Below are positions 7,464-15,107 of a stretch of DNA of 64,000 nt, piece by piece. Numbering within the stretch: the stretch's first letter is position 1; every line of letters starts with the position of its first letter. A program made the translations under genes and the position numbers. Source of the stretch: a virus; IMG/VR virus record IMGVR_UViG_3300032093_000070, positions 1-64,000 of that record; one strand, 5' to 3'. The notes below the pieces were generated by a model, which was not told where the DNA came from, did no database searches, and saw only the letters and a list, made by a program, of their open reading frames with translations.

Positions 7464-8389
7464 TAGCGACCGCCTATAGCCCTACGGATCAAGGTGCTTG
7501 CGTCAGGCAATTCCATGCCATAGGTCTGAGTCTCGAACTCCCGTTTACTTTGTGACGCTATATCTTTTAACTTTCTTAATGCTTGAATTGTTCCGGCAGA
7601 CTTACCTGCTTGCCAACGATAGTTATTTATATCGGCGTATCCTCCACCTGATGGACTAAAGGCATACTTCCTACCTTGATGAATATCTTCATACAAGTGT
7701 GCTCCTTGATCCACAGCTAATTTTAACGCAGTCTCGGCATTACGACGTGCCACATCGTTTTGAGCCATTTGGATATCATTCAAAGCTTTGGTGTATCGAT
7801 CAATAATCTCTGACGCCATTGAGGTATCTTGTGCCACTTTACGATCCCAGTGTTGGTTGATCGGTGGTTTCTTTAACTCTGGTTGTACCGTCCAGTCGTC
7901 GTTGATGAGGGAGTAGGCGGCATAGGGCTTGATGCTTCGTATATCTGATTGAACATTTACATAGAAGGTAAGCTCAAACGCCTCAAGGAAGTTTTGGTTC
8001 TTTTGGTTTAGCTCTCTAAAGTCTTGGTTAAACATAGACGCGATCTCTTTATCGCTCAACGCTTTGTACTTAGGGTTAGCTTGCCTAAACAATAGATAGT
8101 TGATACCTAGCAAACAGTCTAGGTCGGCTGGTGTTCTTGCCGCTGTCCATTGATAAGACACCCCAGATCCGGCGAGCCAAGCATGGACATACGCCTCAGG
8201 GTTGTAATAATTTGTCTTTAGAAAATCAAAAAGGATCCGTAAAACGGAGGATCTAACTGCCGGTACTAACTTGCCACTTCTAAACAATCTGGGATCTAGC
8301 CCAGTGGCTGGGGTGCTGAAATAAGAACTTTCAGATGGCTCTACTGATACGGGTTTCGCCTGTGAGACCAGCGCATCGTAGTAATTCAT
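7463..8389 (-). CDS. Nucleotidyltransferase-like protein
   Basis: 308 residues. Near residues 70-95, WLAGSGVSYQWTAARTPADLDCLLGINY fits the Pol-beta superfamily signature: a Gly-Ser loop, about a dozen residues, then DxD (DLD) and a hydrophobic strand. A third acidic residue further on is not obvious. Similar proteins occur in actinobacteriophages (recalled, not searched). Possible roles are tRNA or nucleotide modification or an antitoxin/toxin-like AMP transfer; the substrate cannot be told. Confidence 0.6.
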   Translation of the reverse strand: MNYYDALVSQAKPVSVEPSESSYFSTPATGLDPRLFRSGKLVPAVRSSVLRILFDFLKTNYYNPEAYVHAWLAGSGVSYQWTAARTPADLDCLLGINYLLFRQANPKYKALSDKEIASMFNQDFRELNQKNQNFLEAFELTFYVNVQSDIRSIKPYAAYSLINDDWTVQPELKKPPINQHWDRKVAQDTSMASEIIDRYTKALNDIQMAQNDVARRNAETALKLAVDQGAHLYEDIHQGRKYAFSPSGGGYADINNYRWQAGKSAGTIQALRKLKDIASQSKREFETQTYGMELPDASTLIRRAIGGR

Positions 8390-8396
8390 CTATTTA

Positions 8397-8603
8397 TTAT
8401 AGTTCTTTTTCCTTTTTATCTACGTAGGTAATGTCGTAACGAGTCAACTTATCTTGAATATCTGTTCTCATTGAAGACATAAATCCGCACTCTGTGTGCT
8501 GTCCCACAAACGCATGAGCCCAAACCAGAATCAGATTGTCACTATCTGGAAGATCTGCTTGAAAACTTGCACCGCAGTTACATGTCATCTCAACAAATGC
8601 CAT
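8397..8603 (-). CDS. Small Cys-containing conserved protein (68 aa)
   Basis: Starts MAFVEMTCNCGASF, with a second region HTECGF, so three Cys and a His could form a zinc site. The pattern (Cys pair, acidic middle, amphipathic WAHAFVGQH helix) resembles small phage zinc-binding proteins. Function unknown. Confidence 0.6.
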   Translation of the reverse strand: MAFVEMTCNCGASFQADLPDSDNLILVWAHAFVGQHTECGFMSSMRTDIQDKLTRYDITYVDKKEKEL

Positions 8604-8645
8604 GGGTGACCGCCCTTCGCTATGTAACTACAGTATACAGATGCC

Positions 8646-8909
8646 TTACGAAGCTTGGCTTTCTGAATTATCATCGGCTGGAGGGGTTGGAGGGGTAAAA
8701 AGCGCCCTAATTGAGGCAACAATGTCGTTACGGTCAAGGACAGCCACCAGCTCTCGGCATGCGGACTTCAGTTCAAATAATGAAATCGGCTGTGCCTCTG
8801 ACAGATCAAGCTCGGTGTTTAGGTTAGGAATAATACGATAGACATCATCCTCACCTTTAATAACAGTAAAACCAGTTTTGGCTTTTAGTAACGGGGTTTC
8901 TTCGGTCAT
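8646..8909 (-). CDS. Hypothetical protein (87 aa)
   Basis: Unknown function. An acidic, mostly helical protein with a Pro-rich tail (FTPPTPPADD). It overlaps the upstream gene by four bases, so it is translated with it. Confidence 0.6.
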   Translation of the reverse strand: MTEETPLLKAKTGFTVIKGEDDVYRIIPNLNTELDLSEAQPISLFELKSACRELVAVLDRNDIVASIRALFTPPTPPADDNSESQAS

Positions 8910-9448
8910 TTGTATAGTCCCTTTTCTGTGAAGGCTCTCTTTTGGTTGTACATCTTAACAGGACAGAAGTCACAAAGGTAAATCTTTGCTTTAGACTTGG
9001 CTAAGCCAGCCTCTTTTCTTTCTGCCTTGGTATCTGGCTCTAACACTTTTTTGTCAGACTTATAGTCCGAGCACTGACCCTTGGGTCTATTGTGGAGTCC
9101 GTAGCAGGTCATGGCATCAGCTGAATAAGTGTCCTTGACATTGTAAAAGTCACCAAATACATCTAAGCCAGACGACCCGCCGGCAAGCATTTGCTCTTTG
9201 ATCTTTTCAATTGTTGCTTTTTTAATATCAGGATGACCCAACCAAGCCACTGCTGGGATATCTAAAAGGCGACCAACATGTCCTTGTTTCTCATGTGGTT
9301 CCACAACCATCGGTAAAAATGGGTTGTTGCTTTGATCGTACTTCCCGTCTCCGAGGTACTTTCCGTTGTTTACATATGGGATCTCTTCGATGCTTTTGCA
9401 TTGGTAGCAAACGAGGAGAAGGAGGTAACTGACTTCCGTATCTGACAT
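8906..9448 (-). CDS. Cys-rich conserved phage protein (180 aa)
   Basis: Has CYQCKSIEEIP near the N-terminus, two single Cys near residues 115-126 (TCYG, QCSD), and CDFCPVK near 160, suggesting one or two structural zinc sites. Soluble, mixed alpha/beta. The family seems familiar from actinobacteriophages but has no function I can name. Confidence 0.6.
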   Translation of the reverse strand: MSDTEVSYLLLLVCYQCKSIEEIPYVNNGKYLGDGKYDQSNNPFLPMVVEPHEKQGHVGRLLDIPAVAWLGHPDIKKATIEKIKEQMLAGGSSGLDVFGDFYNVKDTYSADAMTCYGLHNRPKGQCSDYKSDKKVLEPDTKAERKEAGLAKSKAKIYLCDFCPVKMYNQKRAFTEKGLYK

Positions 9449-9476
9449 GTCGGAAGCCTAGCATAGATTTATTGGC

Positions 9477-9758
9477 TTACGGGTAAAATTTGGAGGGCTT
9501 GTCGGGGGCGGAACTAATCTTCCACCAGCCACCTTCTCTACCACTTCCCGCGGTTTCAGCGCGTTCTGCAACTTCTAGGCGAGAAAGGTACGCTCTCTCA
9601 TCATCTGTCCAACCCGCAGCATCTAGCTTGGACTTTTTGTTTTTTGCCATGCGACGGCGGTTACCCTTGTAACTTTGTTCATCTGGATCAACCACATTTA
9701 CATGGCTAATTGGATTTTGAAAAACTCTGCGTGAGTCTTTAGAACGATCCTTTGGCAC
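9477..9758 (-). CDS. Small basic protein with N-terminal DRSKDSRR motif (93 aa)
   Basis: Starts at a GTG overlapping the previous TAG. The N-terminus MPKDRSKDSRR is shared in pattern with two nearby genes (MPKDRANDPKRR and MSAPDRSNDPRR). The rest is basic (RRRMAKNKKSK), then helical. The shared N-terminus suggests a common targeting or binding role. Function unknown. Confidence 0.6.
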   Translation of the reverse strand: MPKDRSKDSRRVFQNPISHVNVVDPDEQSYKGNRRRMAKNKKSKLDAAGWTDDERAYLSRLEVAERAETAGSGREGGWWKISSAPDKPSKFYP

Positions 9759-9934
9759 TATTCTGCACCAGGCGCTGGACGCTTACGATCCGCGTATTCT
9801 TCAAAAGACTCCCAATCTGGGTGACCTTTTGATAAACCAGGATTTATTTTCTTTTCAAAATCATTGACATCTTCTTGGGTCATATCCCCATAAACAAAAC
9901 GACGTTTTGGGTCGTTAGCTCTGTCTTTAGGCAT
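9758..9934 (-). CDS. Small protein with N-terminal DRANDPKRR motif (58 aa)
   Basis: A 58-residue frame with ATG at 9934, ending on the base that starts the next gene. The N-terminus MPKDRANDPKRRFVYGD is clearly related to that of its downstream neighbour. The rest (GHPDWESFEEYADRKRP) is charged and helical. The shared motif and gapless packing support it as real. Confidence 0.6.
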   Translation of the reverse strand: MPKDRANDPKRRFVYGDMTQEDVNDFEKKINPGLSKGHPDWESFEEYADRKRPAPGAE

Positions 9935-9935
9935 A

Positions 9936-10145
9936 TTAGTTACCTGCTGGGTTTACTTTTGCTGGCTCTTCTGAATTGATGAATCCATAGTTCATATATG
10001 GGTGCAAACCAGCGCGGTTCTTGACGACGAGCTGATCTCCCATACCCGCAGCCAAAGTAGTATTAGGACGACGCTTACGGTACTTGCCGTCAGTTCCGCC
10101 CTCGTTCAACTCTGCGTTCTGTGAACGTGAAATGTTTACTGTCAT
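9936..10145 (-). CDS. Hypothetical basic protein (69 aa)
   Basis: Unknown. Basic in the middle (KYRKRRPN), with low-complexity composition. It overlaps the upstream gene by four bases (ATGA) and ends a base before the next start. Possibly a minor virion or DNA-associated protein. Confidence 0.55.
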   Translation of the reverse strand: MTVNISRSQNAELNEGGTDGKYRKRRPNTTLAAGMGDQLVVKNRAGLHPYMNYGFINSEEPAKVNPAGN

Positions 10146-10375
10146 GCCATTCGGCCTTTCACTAGTTTGCTTAGCTTACGACGCTTGCAGGATGGGCAAA
10201 TGTCTTCGCTTAACAATGATTGTACGGGGTTCATTAGAATCCCGCATGCTTGACAGCCTCTGGAACCGTTATAAACGGTGTCTTTTAGCTCCTGCTGGGT
10301 CTCTAAACTGACATCAGTAGCGCCGGCCATACCCTCGCCAGTGCTATCTGTAAACAATCCAGGATCATTACTCAT
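10142..10375 (-). CDS. Small zinc-ribbon protein (77 aa)
   Basis: CQACG and CPSCKRRK, about 22 residues apart, form a zinc-ribbon layout with a basic tail suited to nucleic-acid binding. An ATG further upstream (10474) would add 33 basic residues out of the neighbouring gene; the ATG at 10375, overlapping the upstream stop by eight bases, is more likely the start. Confidence 0.55.
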   Translation of the reverse strand: MSNDPGLFTDSTGEGMAGATDVSLETQQELKDTVYNGSRGCQACGILMNPVQSLLSEDICPSCKRRKLSKLVKGRMA

Positions 10376-10568
10376 TGTTGTCTTTTCTTTTTTCTTTATT
10401 GTAAAAAGGGTCTCCAGCCTTTTTCCAAGCTTCATAGCTTCTATTAAAGGCGTTTTCGTCAACCTCTTCTTCACGTCTTTTGTTTAAAGTTTTTTGCTTA
10501 CCCGCAGCCTCACTAACATTAATACTGGGGGCACGATCTTGATCAAAATCTCTATTATTGCGTCCCAT
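10368..10568 (-). CDS. Small charged protein (66 aa)
   Basis: Unknown. Highly charged and probably helical or disordered. GGAG six bases before the ATG at 10568 selects this start over the ATG four codons upstream, which is buried in the preceding gene's end. Confidence 0.55.
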   Translation of the reverse strand: MGRNNRDFDQDRAPSINVSEAAGKQKTLNKRREEEVDENAFNRSYEAWKKAGDPFYNKEKRKDNNE

Positions 10569-10569
10569 A

Positions 10570-10926
10570 TTAAACTCCATACCCTAGGGTGTTTCGGCTC
10601 GAACTCTGTGGGGTGTTCGGGCTCTGGCTAAAGTCTGATTCTACTCTCTGTTGAGCCCTGCGTGGTAGCTCAATTATGTCTTCTATTCCAAGTTCGCTCT
10701 CTGTATAGCCAAGTCGATCTGGGAAAAGCTGGATTTGAGGCAGTGGTGGGCGAACATGCTCTTGAAGCTCTGGGCCACTCATTGTCAATGCGGCTAAGGA
10801 CTGGCTTAGTAGTCGCTCTTGATTAGACTGAAATGGACCAATGTATTCTTGTGGAGGATACGCAGCCTCTGGCGGCGCAATCCATGGTTTACGAGCGTAA
10901 ACGCCATCCGCATATAAACCAGCCAT
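10570..10926 (-). CDS. Hypothetical Pro/Gln-rich protein (118 aa)
   Basis: Unknown. Rich in Pro, Gln and Ser with a tyrosine-rich N-terminus and no motif; likely partly disordered. It shares a base with the upstream stop. The composition is similar to other members of this run, which could be minor structural proteins. Confidence 0.55.
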   Translation of the reverse strand: MAGLYADGVYARKPWIAPPEAAYPPQEYIGPFQSNQERLLSQSLAALTMSGPELQEHVRPPLPQIQLFPDRLGYTESELGIEDIIELPRRAQQRVESDFSQSPNTPQSSSRNTLGYGV

Positions 10927-11234
10927 TACTTATCTCCAAAGTTTTTCTTGTCTAATCCAGCAGCTTCTTCTTTAGTGATGTGCCCATCTTTCAAAGCACT
11001 TTGTATATCGGATGGGTTAGGGGTTTTAGCAACATCGGATCCGGGTGGTACATGCGTAGTCCAACGATCTTTACCATCATCCATTCTTAATCTAAGCTTG
11101 CTTGTTCCAGTTTTATTCTCAACAATTTCTTCAATCTTTCCAGTTATCCCAGAACTGTGAGTTGTATACATATCTCCTAATTTAGGTGGTGTGTACTTCC
11201 TTCTAGGATCGTTAGATCTATCTGGTGCGGACAT
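10926..11234 (-). CDS. Small basic protein with DRSNDPRR motif (102 aa)
   Basis: The ATG at 11234 overlaps the upstream stop (TAATG) and is preferred to one three codons earlier. The N-terminus MSAPDRSNDPRRKY repeats the motif of the genes at 9477 and 9758. Residues 20-65 (GDMYTTHSSGITGKIEEIVE...LRLRMDDGKDRWT) look like a small SH3-like beta barrel. The acidic and basic C-terminus is helical. Role unknown. Confidence 0.6.
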   Translation of the reverse strand: MSAPDRSNDPRRKYTPPKLGDMYTTHSSGITGKIEEIVENKTGTSKLRLRMDDGKDRWTTHVPPGSDVAKTPNPSDIQSALKDGHITKEEAAGLDKKNFGDK

Positions 11235-11767
11235 TATCGCCACCCCGGACGCATACGCGCCATTTGATCCACACGACGTTTATCTAATGCCTGTGGTGAT
11301 GTGCTACGCATATTTGCTTTACCATCATTTGGTAGATGTGGAGCTGGCGCAACAGTCGCATCCTCTACATAGCGTGGGCTCATGTAAACAGTTCCGCTCT
11401 TTGCAGCTTTCATTTGTCTACGAATACCACGCATGTTATCTAGACCAGCTGGGTAGTAATACTCAGACTGATCAATGCGCTCGCCTTTGTGAACACCGCG
11501 TTCGTACGAGCGTTGACCTACTCGTACTTTAAGGCTATTTAATACTGTTTCTGATGTGCTGTTTGGGCGACCACGATCATCGCGTCTTGTACGAATTGTA
11601 CCTAGGTAGCCATCTGGATATTCTGCTTGCGGTGCTCGACCCACACCCATACGTAAAAAGTCGAGCTCAGAACGAGCAACTGGTACACCGCCGCCACCAT
11701 AATTGGTATATGTTCCATACATACCTCCAGCACCGAGGTTTTGTGTATTTTGATGGCTACCAGGCAT
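11234..11767 (-). CDS. Gly/Arg-rich protein (177 aa), possible virion component
   Basis: Gly/Tyr-rich start (GGMYGTYTNYGGGG) followed by a strongly basic body with many Arg and short hydrophobic words (VYMSPRYVED). No enzyme motif. The composition suggests a disordered, nucleic-acid or virion-associated protein. It is packed against the metallophosphoesterase gene upstream. Confidence 0.55.
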   Translation of the reverse strand: MPGSHQNTQNLGAGGMYGTYTNYGGGGVPVARSELDFLRMGVGRAPQAEYPDGYLGTIRTRRDDRGRPNSTSETVLNSLKVRVGQRSYERGVHKGERIDQSEYYYPAGLDNMRGIRRQMKAAKSGTVYMSPRYVEDATVAPAPHLPNDGKANMRSTSPQALDKRRVDQMARMRPGWR

Positions 11768-11772
11768 AACAC

Positions 11773-12969
11773 CTATGGTAAGCGGTTTTCTCCTGCCAGT
11801 ACCGCTAAATCACGGCGTGGATCGTAACCTTCTCCAACAACTAAACCAACAATACCTGTTGGGGACTCTAAACCTTTACGGTCTCTAAACCAAGCGCTTC
11901 CGCCATCCATGGCTGGTAATTGGATCCATAATCTTGGGCCAACTTGTGCGGCATGGAAATGATGAAAGTGTCCAGTAATTAAAACATCTGCGGATCCAAC
12001 TGGTGTCTTACCTGTTGCTTGTCCGTACCACCACTTACCCATGTCTTTTGCTTGGTGTCCGTGAGCCAAACCTAAAATAGTTCCGCCCAAATCAATTGCT
12101 AAGGTAGCGTGATCAGGAGCTGGATATCTAAACTCAACATGAGCGAGCGCTGGGTTTTCCGCACACGCATCTTGAACCGCAGACGCTACTTCAATTTGCC
12201 ATGAGTCAATAGGATCAGTCAACACAAACCGATGCGCTTCATCATGGTTACCCGGCACCACTGGAATAATTAACTTGTCGCAAAGTGGGGCAAATGCCTT
12301 AATCCACTGCATAAGGACACGGCGACCAATGCGAACCTGCTGGGTTATACCTAAGTCACTTCGTCCTAATACTTTTCCGCCTTGTGATGTTGAACCTTCT
12401 ATGCAATCACCGAGCTGAGGGAGGACAACAGTTCCTATTTTTCGACCTAGCTTTAGGAGCTCCTTGTGACGGGCTACTGATTCGTCTATCGCTTTTAAAA
12501 CTCTGTGAACTGTAGCTTCCGTTCCACCGCCCGCGTCCTTCCCATACTGTGTGTCCCCGATCGCGTAAATAGCGTATAAGGGACCCGTGTGAGTCTCCTG
12601 CTTGCCTGGTTTCCATTTAACTATTTCCTCAACTAATTTGTCGTAATCTTCGCCTGTGTAAACAAATCCATCTTGTAACGCTGGCTTTACGGATACTCGT
12701 GCAGCCTCTAACCATTCACCGTCATATCTTTGCCAACGGCTTTTCCTAACACTAACTACCTGCCATACATTTGGATCTAGATCAAAGTCTTTAAATAAAT
12801 CAACAGCGTCTGGTAATTCTCCAGCTGTTCTAGGTGTTGATATAAAAAATCCGCCCTGCTCATCAAGCTCTAGGCGGGCTCTCCAATCTTGTGGAGTATT
12901 TGCGTTTTTAACATCAGATCCGGCACCATTTAAAGAAGCCGAAATAATACTTAAGATATCTTTTGACAT
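11773..12969 (-). CDS. Calcineurin-like metallophosphoesterase
   Basis: The C-terminal two thirds carries the metallophosphoesterase motifs in order: GDTQYG, LGDCIEG, PGNHDE, AHGH and TGHFHHF, which supply the two-metal site. The first 130 residues are a separate domain with no motif, perhaps a DNA-binding one. The arrangement recalls phage SbcD/Mre11-like nucleases or phosphodiesterases; the substrate is not known. A GTG two codons upstream is too close to GAGG, so ATG 12969 is chosen. Confidence 0.85.
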   Translation of the reverse strand: MSKDILSIISASLNGAGSDVKNANTPQDWRARLELDEQGGFFISTPRTAGELPDAVDLFKDFDLDPNVWQVVSVRKSRWQRYDGEWLEAARVSVKPALQDGFVYTGEDYDKLVEEIVKWKPGKQETHTGPLYAIYAIGDTQYGKDAGGGTEATVHRVLKAIDESVARHKELLKLGRKIGTVVLPQLGDCIEGSTSQGGKVLGRSDLGITQQVRIGRRVLMQWIKAFAPLCDKLIIPVVPGNHDEAHRFVLTDPIDSWQIEVASAVQDACAENPALAHVEFRYPAPDHATLAIDLGGTILGLAHGHQAKDMGKWWYGQATGKTPVGSADVLITGHFHHFHAAQVGPRLWIQLPAMDGGSAWFRDRKGLESPTGIVGLVVGEGYDPRRDLAVLAGENRLP

Positions 12970-13214
12970 GGGCACTTTCCTCTAAAATGAGTGCGAAATG
13001 AAGTTAGTCCAAAAGGTAGGTCGTCAGCATCAAATAAATCTTGATACATGCCGTTCAAACTTACTAATTCGTTCTTTTCTTTTATTAAGGCAAATGCTTG
13101 TTTTTCTTGTTCTGTCAAAGTATCAATCCATTTACCAACAACGCAGCCTTCTTTTGCACCGTCTAAGTGTCTCTGCAATATATTAAGAACTTGTGTGTTC
13201 TCTTTTGTCGGCAT
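12951..13214 (-). CDS. Possible HTH-type small protein (87 aa)
   Basis: AGAGGAGAG before the ATG at 13214 selects this start; the frame is open further up but lacks a ribosome site. The C-terminal segment LPFGLTSFRTHFRGKC reads like a recognition helix found in phage HTH proteins, and the N-terminal half is helical. It may regulate the genes below. Assignment uncertain. Confidence 0.5.
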   Translation of the reverse strand: MPTKENTQVLNILQRHLDGAKEGCVVGKWIDTLTEQEKQAFALIKEKNELVSLNGMYQDLFDADDLPFGLTSFRTHFRGKCPCQKIS

Positions 13215-13266
13215 CCGCTCTCCTCTGTCAGATTTTGACAGGAAAAGATTACCACACAAATGGGAC

Positions 13267-13291
13267 AAAAAAACCCCGCTAAAAAGCGGGG
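13267..13291 (-). terminator. Minus-strand terminator
   Basis: Read on the minus strand, CCCCGCT and AGCGGGG form a stem (13274-13280 with 13285-13291, loop of four) followed by a run of seven T (complement of 13267-13273). It lies downstream of the small basic gene ending at 13308. Just beside it is an 18-base palindrome, TAATTTGTCGACAAATTA (13293-13310). Confidence 0.8.
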
Positions 13292-13307
13292 CTAATTTGT
13301 CGACAAA

Positions 13308-13658
13308 TTAATTTAAGTCGGCTGATCCAGCTTGGAAGTTAGGAGCTTGGCGCTTGACTGCTGAGGTAAAAATGCGACCATTTGATTGAGTAGCACCTGC
13401 TTCTGGTGCAACAGTGGCATTCATCTTTACTCCAACGCCATAACGAGCACCATAACTAGTTGCTCCCGCATGCTTAACATTCTTGCGTGAAGGTTTTGCT
13501 TGCTTATATGGATCGGCAGCCTGTGCGCCCTTTTTCTTTACAAGGGTGCCGGCTTTTGGAGACGCGGAAGGCGTCTTAAACTTTAGACCCGAAGCGTTTT
13601 CGGTACCCGCACTTACGGGCGCGATTGGCGCTGGGTTCTTCTTTGAATCTTTGTTCAT
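13308..13658 (-). CDS. Basic low-complexity protein (116 aa)
   Basis: Unknown. Ala, Pro, Lys and Ser-rich, basic throughout, ending in a more ordered part (GVGVKMNATVAPEAGATQSNG). It could be a DNA-associated or internal virion protein. It is followed by a clear terminator, so it ends a transcript. Confidence 0.6.
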   Translation of the reverse strand: MNKDSKKNPAPIAPVSAGTENASGLKFKTPSASPKAGTLVKKKGAQAADPYKQAKPSRKNVKHAGATSYGARYGVGVKMNATVAPEAGATQSNGRIFTSAVKRQAPNFQAGSADLN

Positions 13659-13717
13659 AATACTCCTTGGCCTAAGGGTTTCAATAAATGTACGGCATAA
13701 CGCCTACAAATACAGCC

Positions 13718-13996
13718 CTAATTAGCCACTACAAGGAATACGATGGCTGAGATCTGGCCGTCATGGCTCTCAATACTGGCAAAACCAGGAATACAGCTCA
13801 AATCCAAGCCTCTTGGCGCTGTATAGCCACGTGCAATTGCAATTGCCTTCACGGCTTGATTTACGGCTCCAGCACCTACCGCACGGATCTTGCATTGGCG
13901 ATTCTCATAAATTGCGTGAGCAATAGCTGAAGCGACTGATTGGGGGTTAGATCCGGCGGATACCCGCAGGATGTTTTCGGTTTGTTCTGATGTCAT
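13718..13996 (-). CDS. spoVS: SpoVS-family protein
   Basis: A 92-residue match to stage V sporulation protein S (Alba-like fold, about 86 residues): ILRVSAGSNPQSVASAIA, then IRAVGAGAVNQAVKAIAIARGY and the late segment ISAIVFLV. SpoVS proteins are small dimeric nucleic-acid-binding regulators in bacteria, known from sporulation in Bacillus and also seen in non-sporulating lineages. In a phage it may modulate host development or bind RNA/DNA. The ribosome site GAGGTAAC could pair with an upstream TTACCTC (see the hairpin entry). Confidence 0.9.
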   Translation of the reverse strand: MTSEQTENILRVSAGSNPQSVASAIAHAIYENRQCKIRAVGAGAVNQAVKAIAIARGYTAPRGLDLSCIPGFASIESHDGQISAIVFLVVAN

Positions 13997-13998
13997 TG

Positions 13999-14048
13999 TT
14001 ACCTCGGTTTACGAATAGTGGTTTCCCCGTCCGTAAAGTATGAGGTAA
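13999..14048 (-). promoter_or_regulatory. Hairpin that could hide the spoVS ribosome binding site
   Basis: On the minus strand, TTACCTC (complement of 14042-14048) can pair with GAGGTAA (complement of 13999-14005), which is the Shine-Dalgarno of spoVS, and TTTACG pairs with CGTAAA inside (14032-14037 with 14008-14013). The loop is about 18 bases. Closing this hairpin would block translation, so it may be a binding site for SpoVS itself or another regulator. Confidence 0.45.
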
Positions 14049-14052
14049 TTTA

Positions 14053-14235
14053 CTAACTCTTTGTGTCTAAAGGTGTTGGGGCAGTTGCTAAATTACCGCA
14101 CAATGAGCATTCCATATCAAGCATGTATAGGGATATAGCCCCGTCATCATCAAACATAGCCTTTACATCCCATAGCATTGAGCCACAGGAACATATCCGT
14201 AATGGATTGTCTTTATCCCTAAGATCTAGTGCCAT
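14053..14235 (-). CDS. Small zinc-binding protein (60 aa)
   Basis: ICSCGS near residue 15 and CSLCGN near 45 form a four-Cys site. The ATG at 14235 overlaps the preceding TAA (TAATG) and follows GGATGGTGG, so it is preferred to a start five codons upstream. Third in a run of consecutive tiny zinc proteins. Confidence 0.6.
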   Translation of the reverse strand: MALDLRDKDNPLRICSCGSMLWDVKAMFDDDGAISLYMLDMECSLCGNLATAPTPLDTKS

Positions 14236-14399
14236 TAGATTGACCACCATCCTTGTAAAGTAGCTTTACCGCTTGCGATCCAGTCTCTATGAAGCTCATG
14301 CTGTTTAGTCCAGTCCGTTCTATGTGAGGGCTTTCCGCAGAAAGGGCACGGGTCAGAGTCAACCTCTTCGTAAACATGACGGCAATACTCATTGCCCAC
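14235..14399 (-). CDS. Small zinc-finger protein (54 aa), GTG start
   Basis: A GTG at 14399 opens a 54-residue frame: EYCRHVYEEVDSDPCPFCGKPSHR, with a C..H and CPFC set, ending WIASGKATLQGWWSI. AGGGAGG stands ahead of the GTG, and the frame ends on the start of the next gene. The longer frame on the same strand at 14219-14404 lacks such features and is likely a shadow. Confidence 0.6.
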   Translation of the reverse strand: MGNEYCRHVYEEVDSDPCPFCGKPSHRTDWTKQHELHRDWIASGKATLQGWWSI

Positions 14400-14559
14400 C
14401 CCATCCGCCTCCCTTAAATATTACGCCAGCTGGGGCTGAATAGTATCGATCCATGGGGTTTTTGCAGAGGGGGCAGTCCATTGACTTTTCGTCGTTAATA
14501 CCGAACTGTGCCGATCCATAAGACTGACACTTAGAACACTTGAACTCGTATGTTGGCAT
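14389..14559 (-). CDS. FmdB-like zinc ribbon protein (56 aa)
   Basis: Begins MPTYEFKCSKC, the hallmark start of FmdB-family small zinc ribbons (usually MPTYEYxCxxCG), with the second pair CPLC at residues 30-33. It ends GVIFKGGGWGGQ, also typical of actinobacterial FmdB-like proteins (SAP...FKGGGW). Family function is uncertain, annotated as regulatory. It begins on the last base of the resolvase gene upstream. Confidence 0.75.
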   Translation of the reverse strand: MPTYEFKCSKCQSYGSAQFGINDEKSMDCPLCKNPMDRYYSAPAGVIFKGGGWGGQ

Positions 14560-15107
14560 TATTTCTCCCTAAATTTAGGATCCTGAAGTTTAGCGTAAAT
14601 TTCTTTTTCGTAGGCTAATGAATGTCTGCCAGACACTAAATGAGCCAAAGCATAGGAGTCGGCGGCGTTGTCGTCGTTTATATCTATTCCCCATTTTTTA
14701 TACACATGCAAAAGAATCTGACTTTTTGATATGCCTTGACCCTTGCCAGTTACATACTTCTTTAAACTGGTAGGAGGAACAATCAAGGGATAGTACGGAC
14801 CTAGTTCATGTAAAGTAACCTTTACAAGACCACCGAGCTCACCCAACATGTTAGCCATTTGACTACCAAACGCATACCCTTCTATTGCTACATCATTAAT
14901 AGATTTAAATTGCAAAACATTGGACATATGATGTTTTATGTCAACTAACCTATCTACCCCACGCAATGGGGATTTATAAACAGTTGTTGAATGTCCCGTG
15001 TTGTTTAATAGAGTTATAGCAAATCCACTATAGGACTGATCAATACCCACATACACAGGATTATCGTTTAAATCCCCTTGTGTAAATACTTTTATGGCAC
15101 TAGCCAT
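14559..15107 (-). CDS. ruvC: RuvC-like Holliday junction resolvase
   Basis: 182 residues with the RNase H-fold RuvC layout: VGIDQSYSGFAI (Asp23), VAIEGYAFG (Glu76), a basic region KKYVTGKGQGISKSQ, and DDNAADSYALAH (Asp146/Asp150) at the C-terminus. It would cut branched DNA during recombination or before packaging. It overlaps the upstream gene by 16 bases and sits with other recombination genes. Confidence 0.85.
   Translation of the reverse strand: MASAIKVFTQGDLNDNPVYVGIDQSYSGFAITLLNNTGHSTTVYKSPLRGVDRLVDIKHHMSNVLQFKSINDVAIEGYAFGSQMANMLGELGGLVKVTLHELGPYYPLIVPPTSLKKYVTGKGQGISKSQILLHVYKKWGIDINDDNAADSYALAHLVSGRHSLAYEKEIYAKLQDPKFREK

Noticed and set aside
14219-14404. Minus-strand 61-codon frame
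   Set aside because: A GTG-started frame over the same bases (14235-14399) has a strong ribosome site, a zinc motif and exact overlaps; this one has none.
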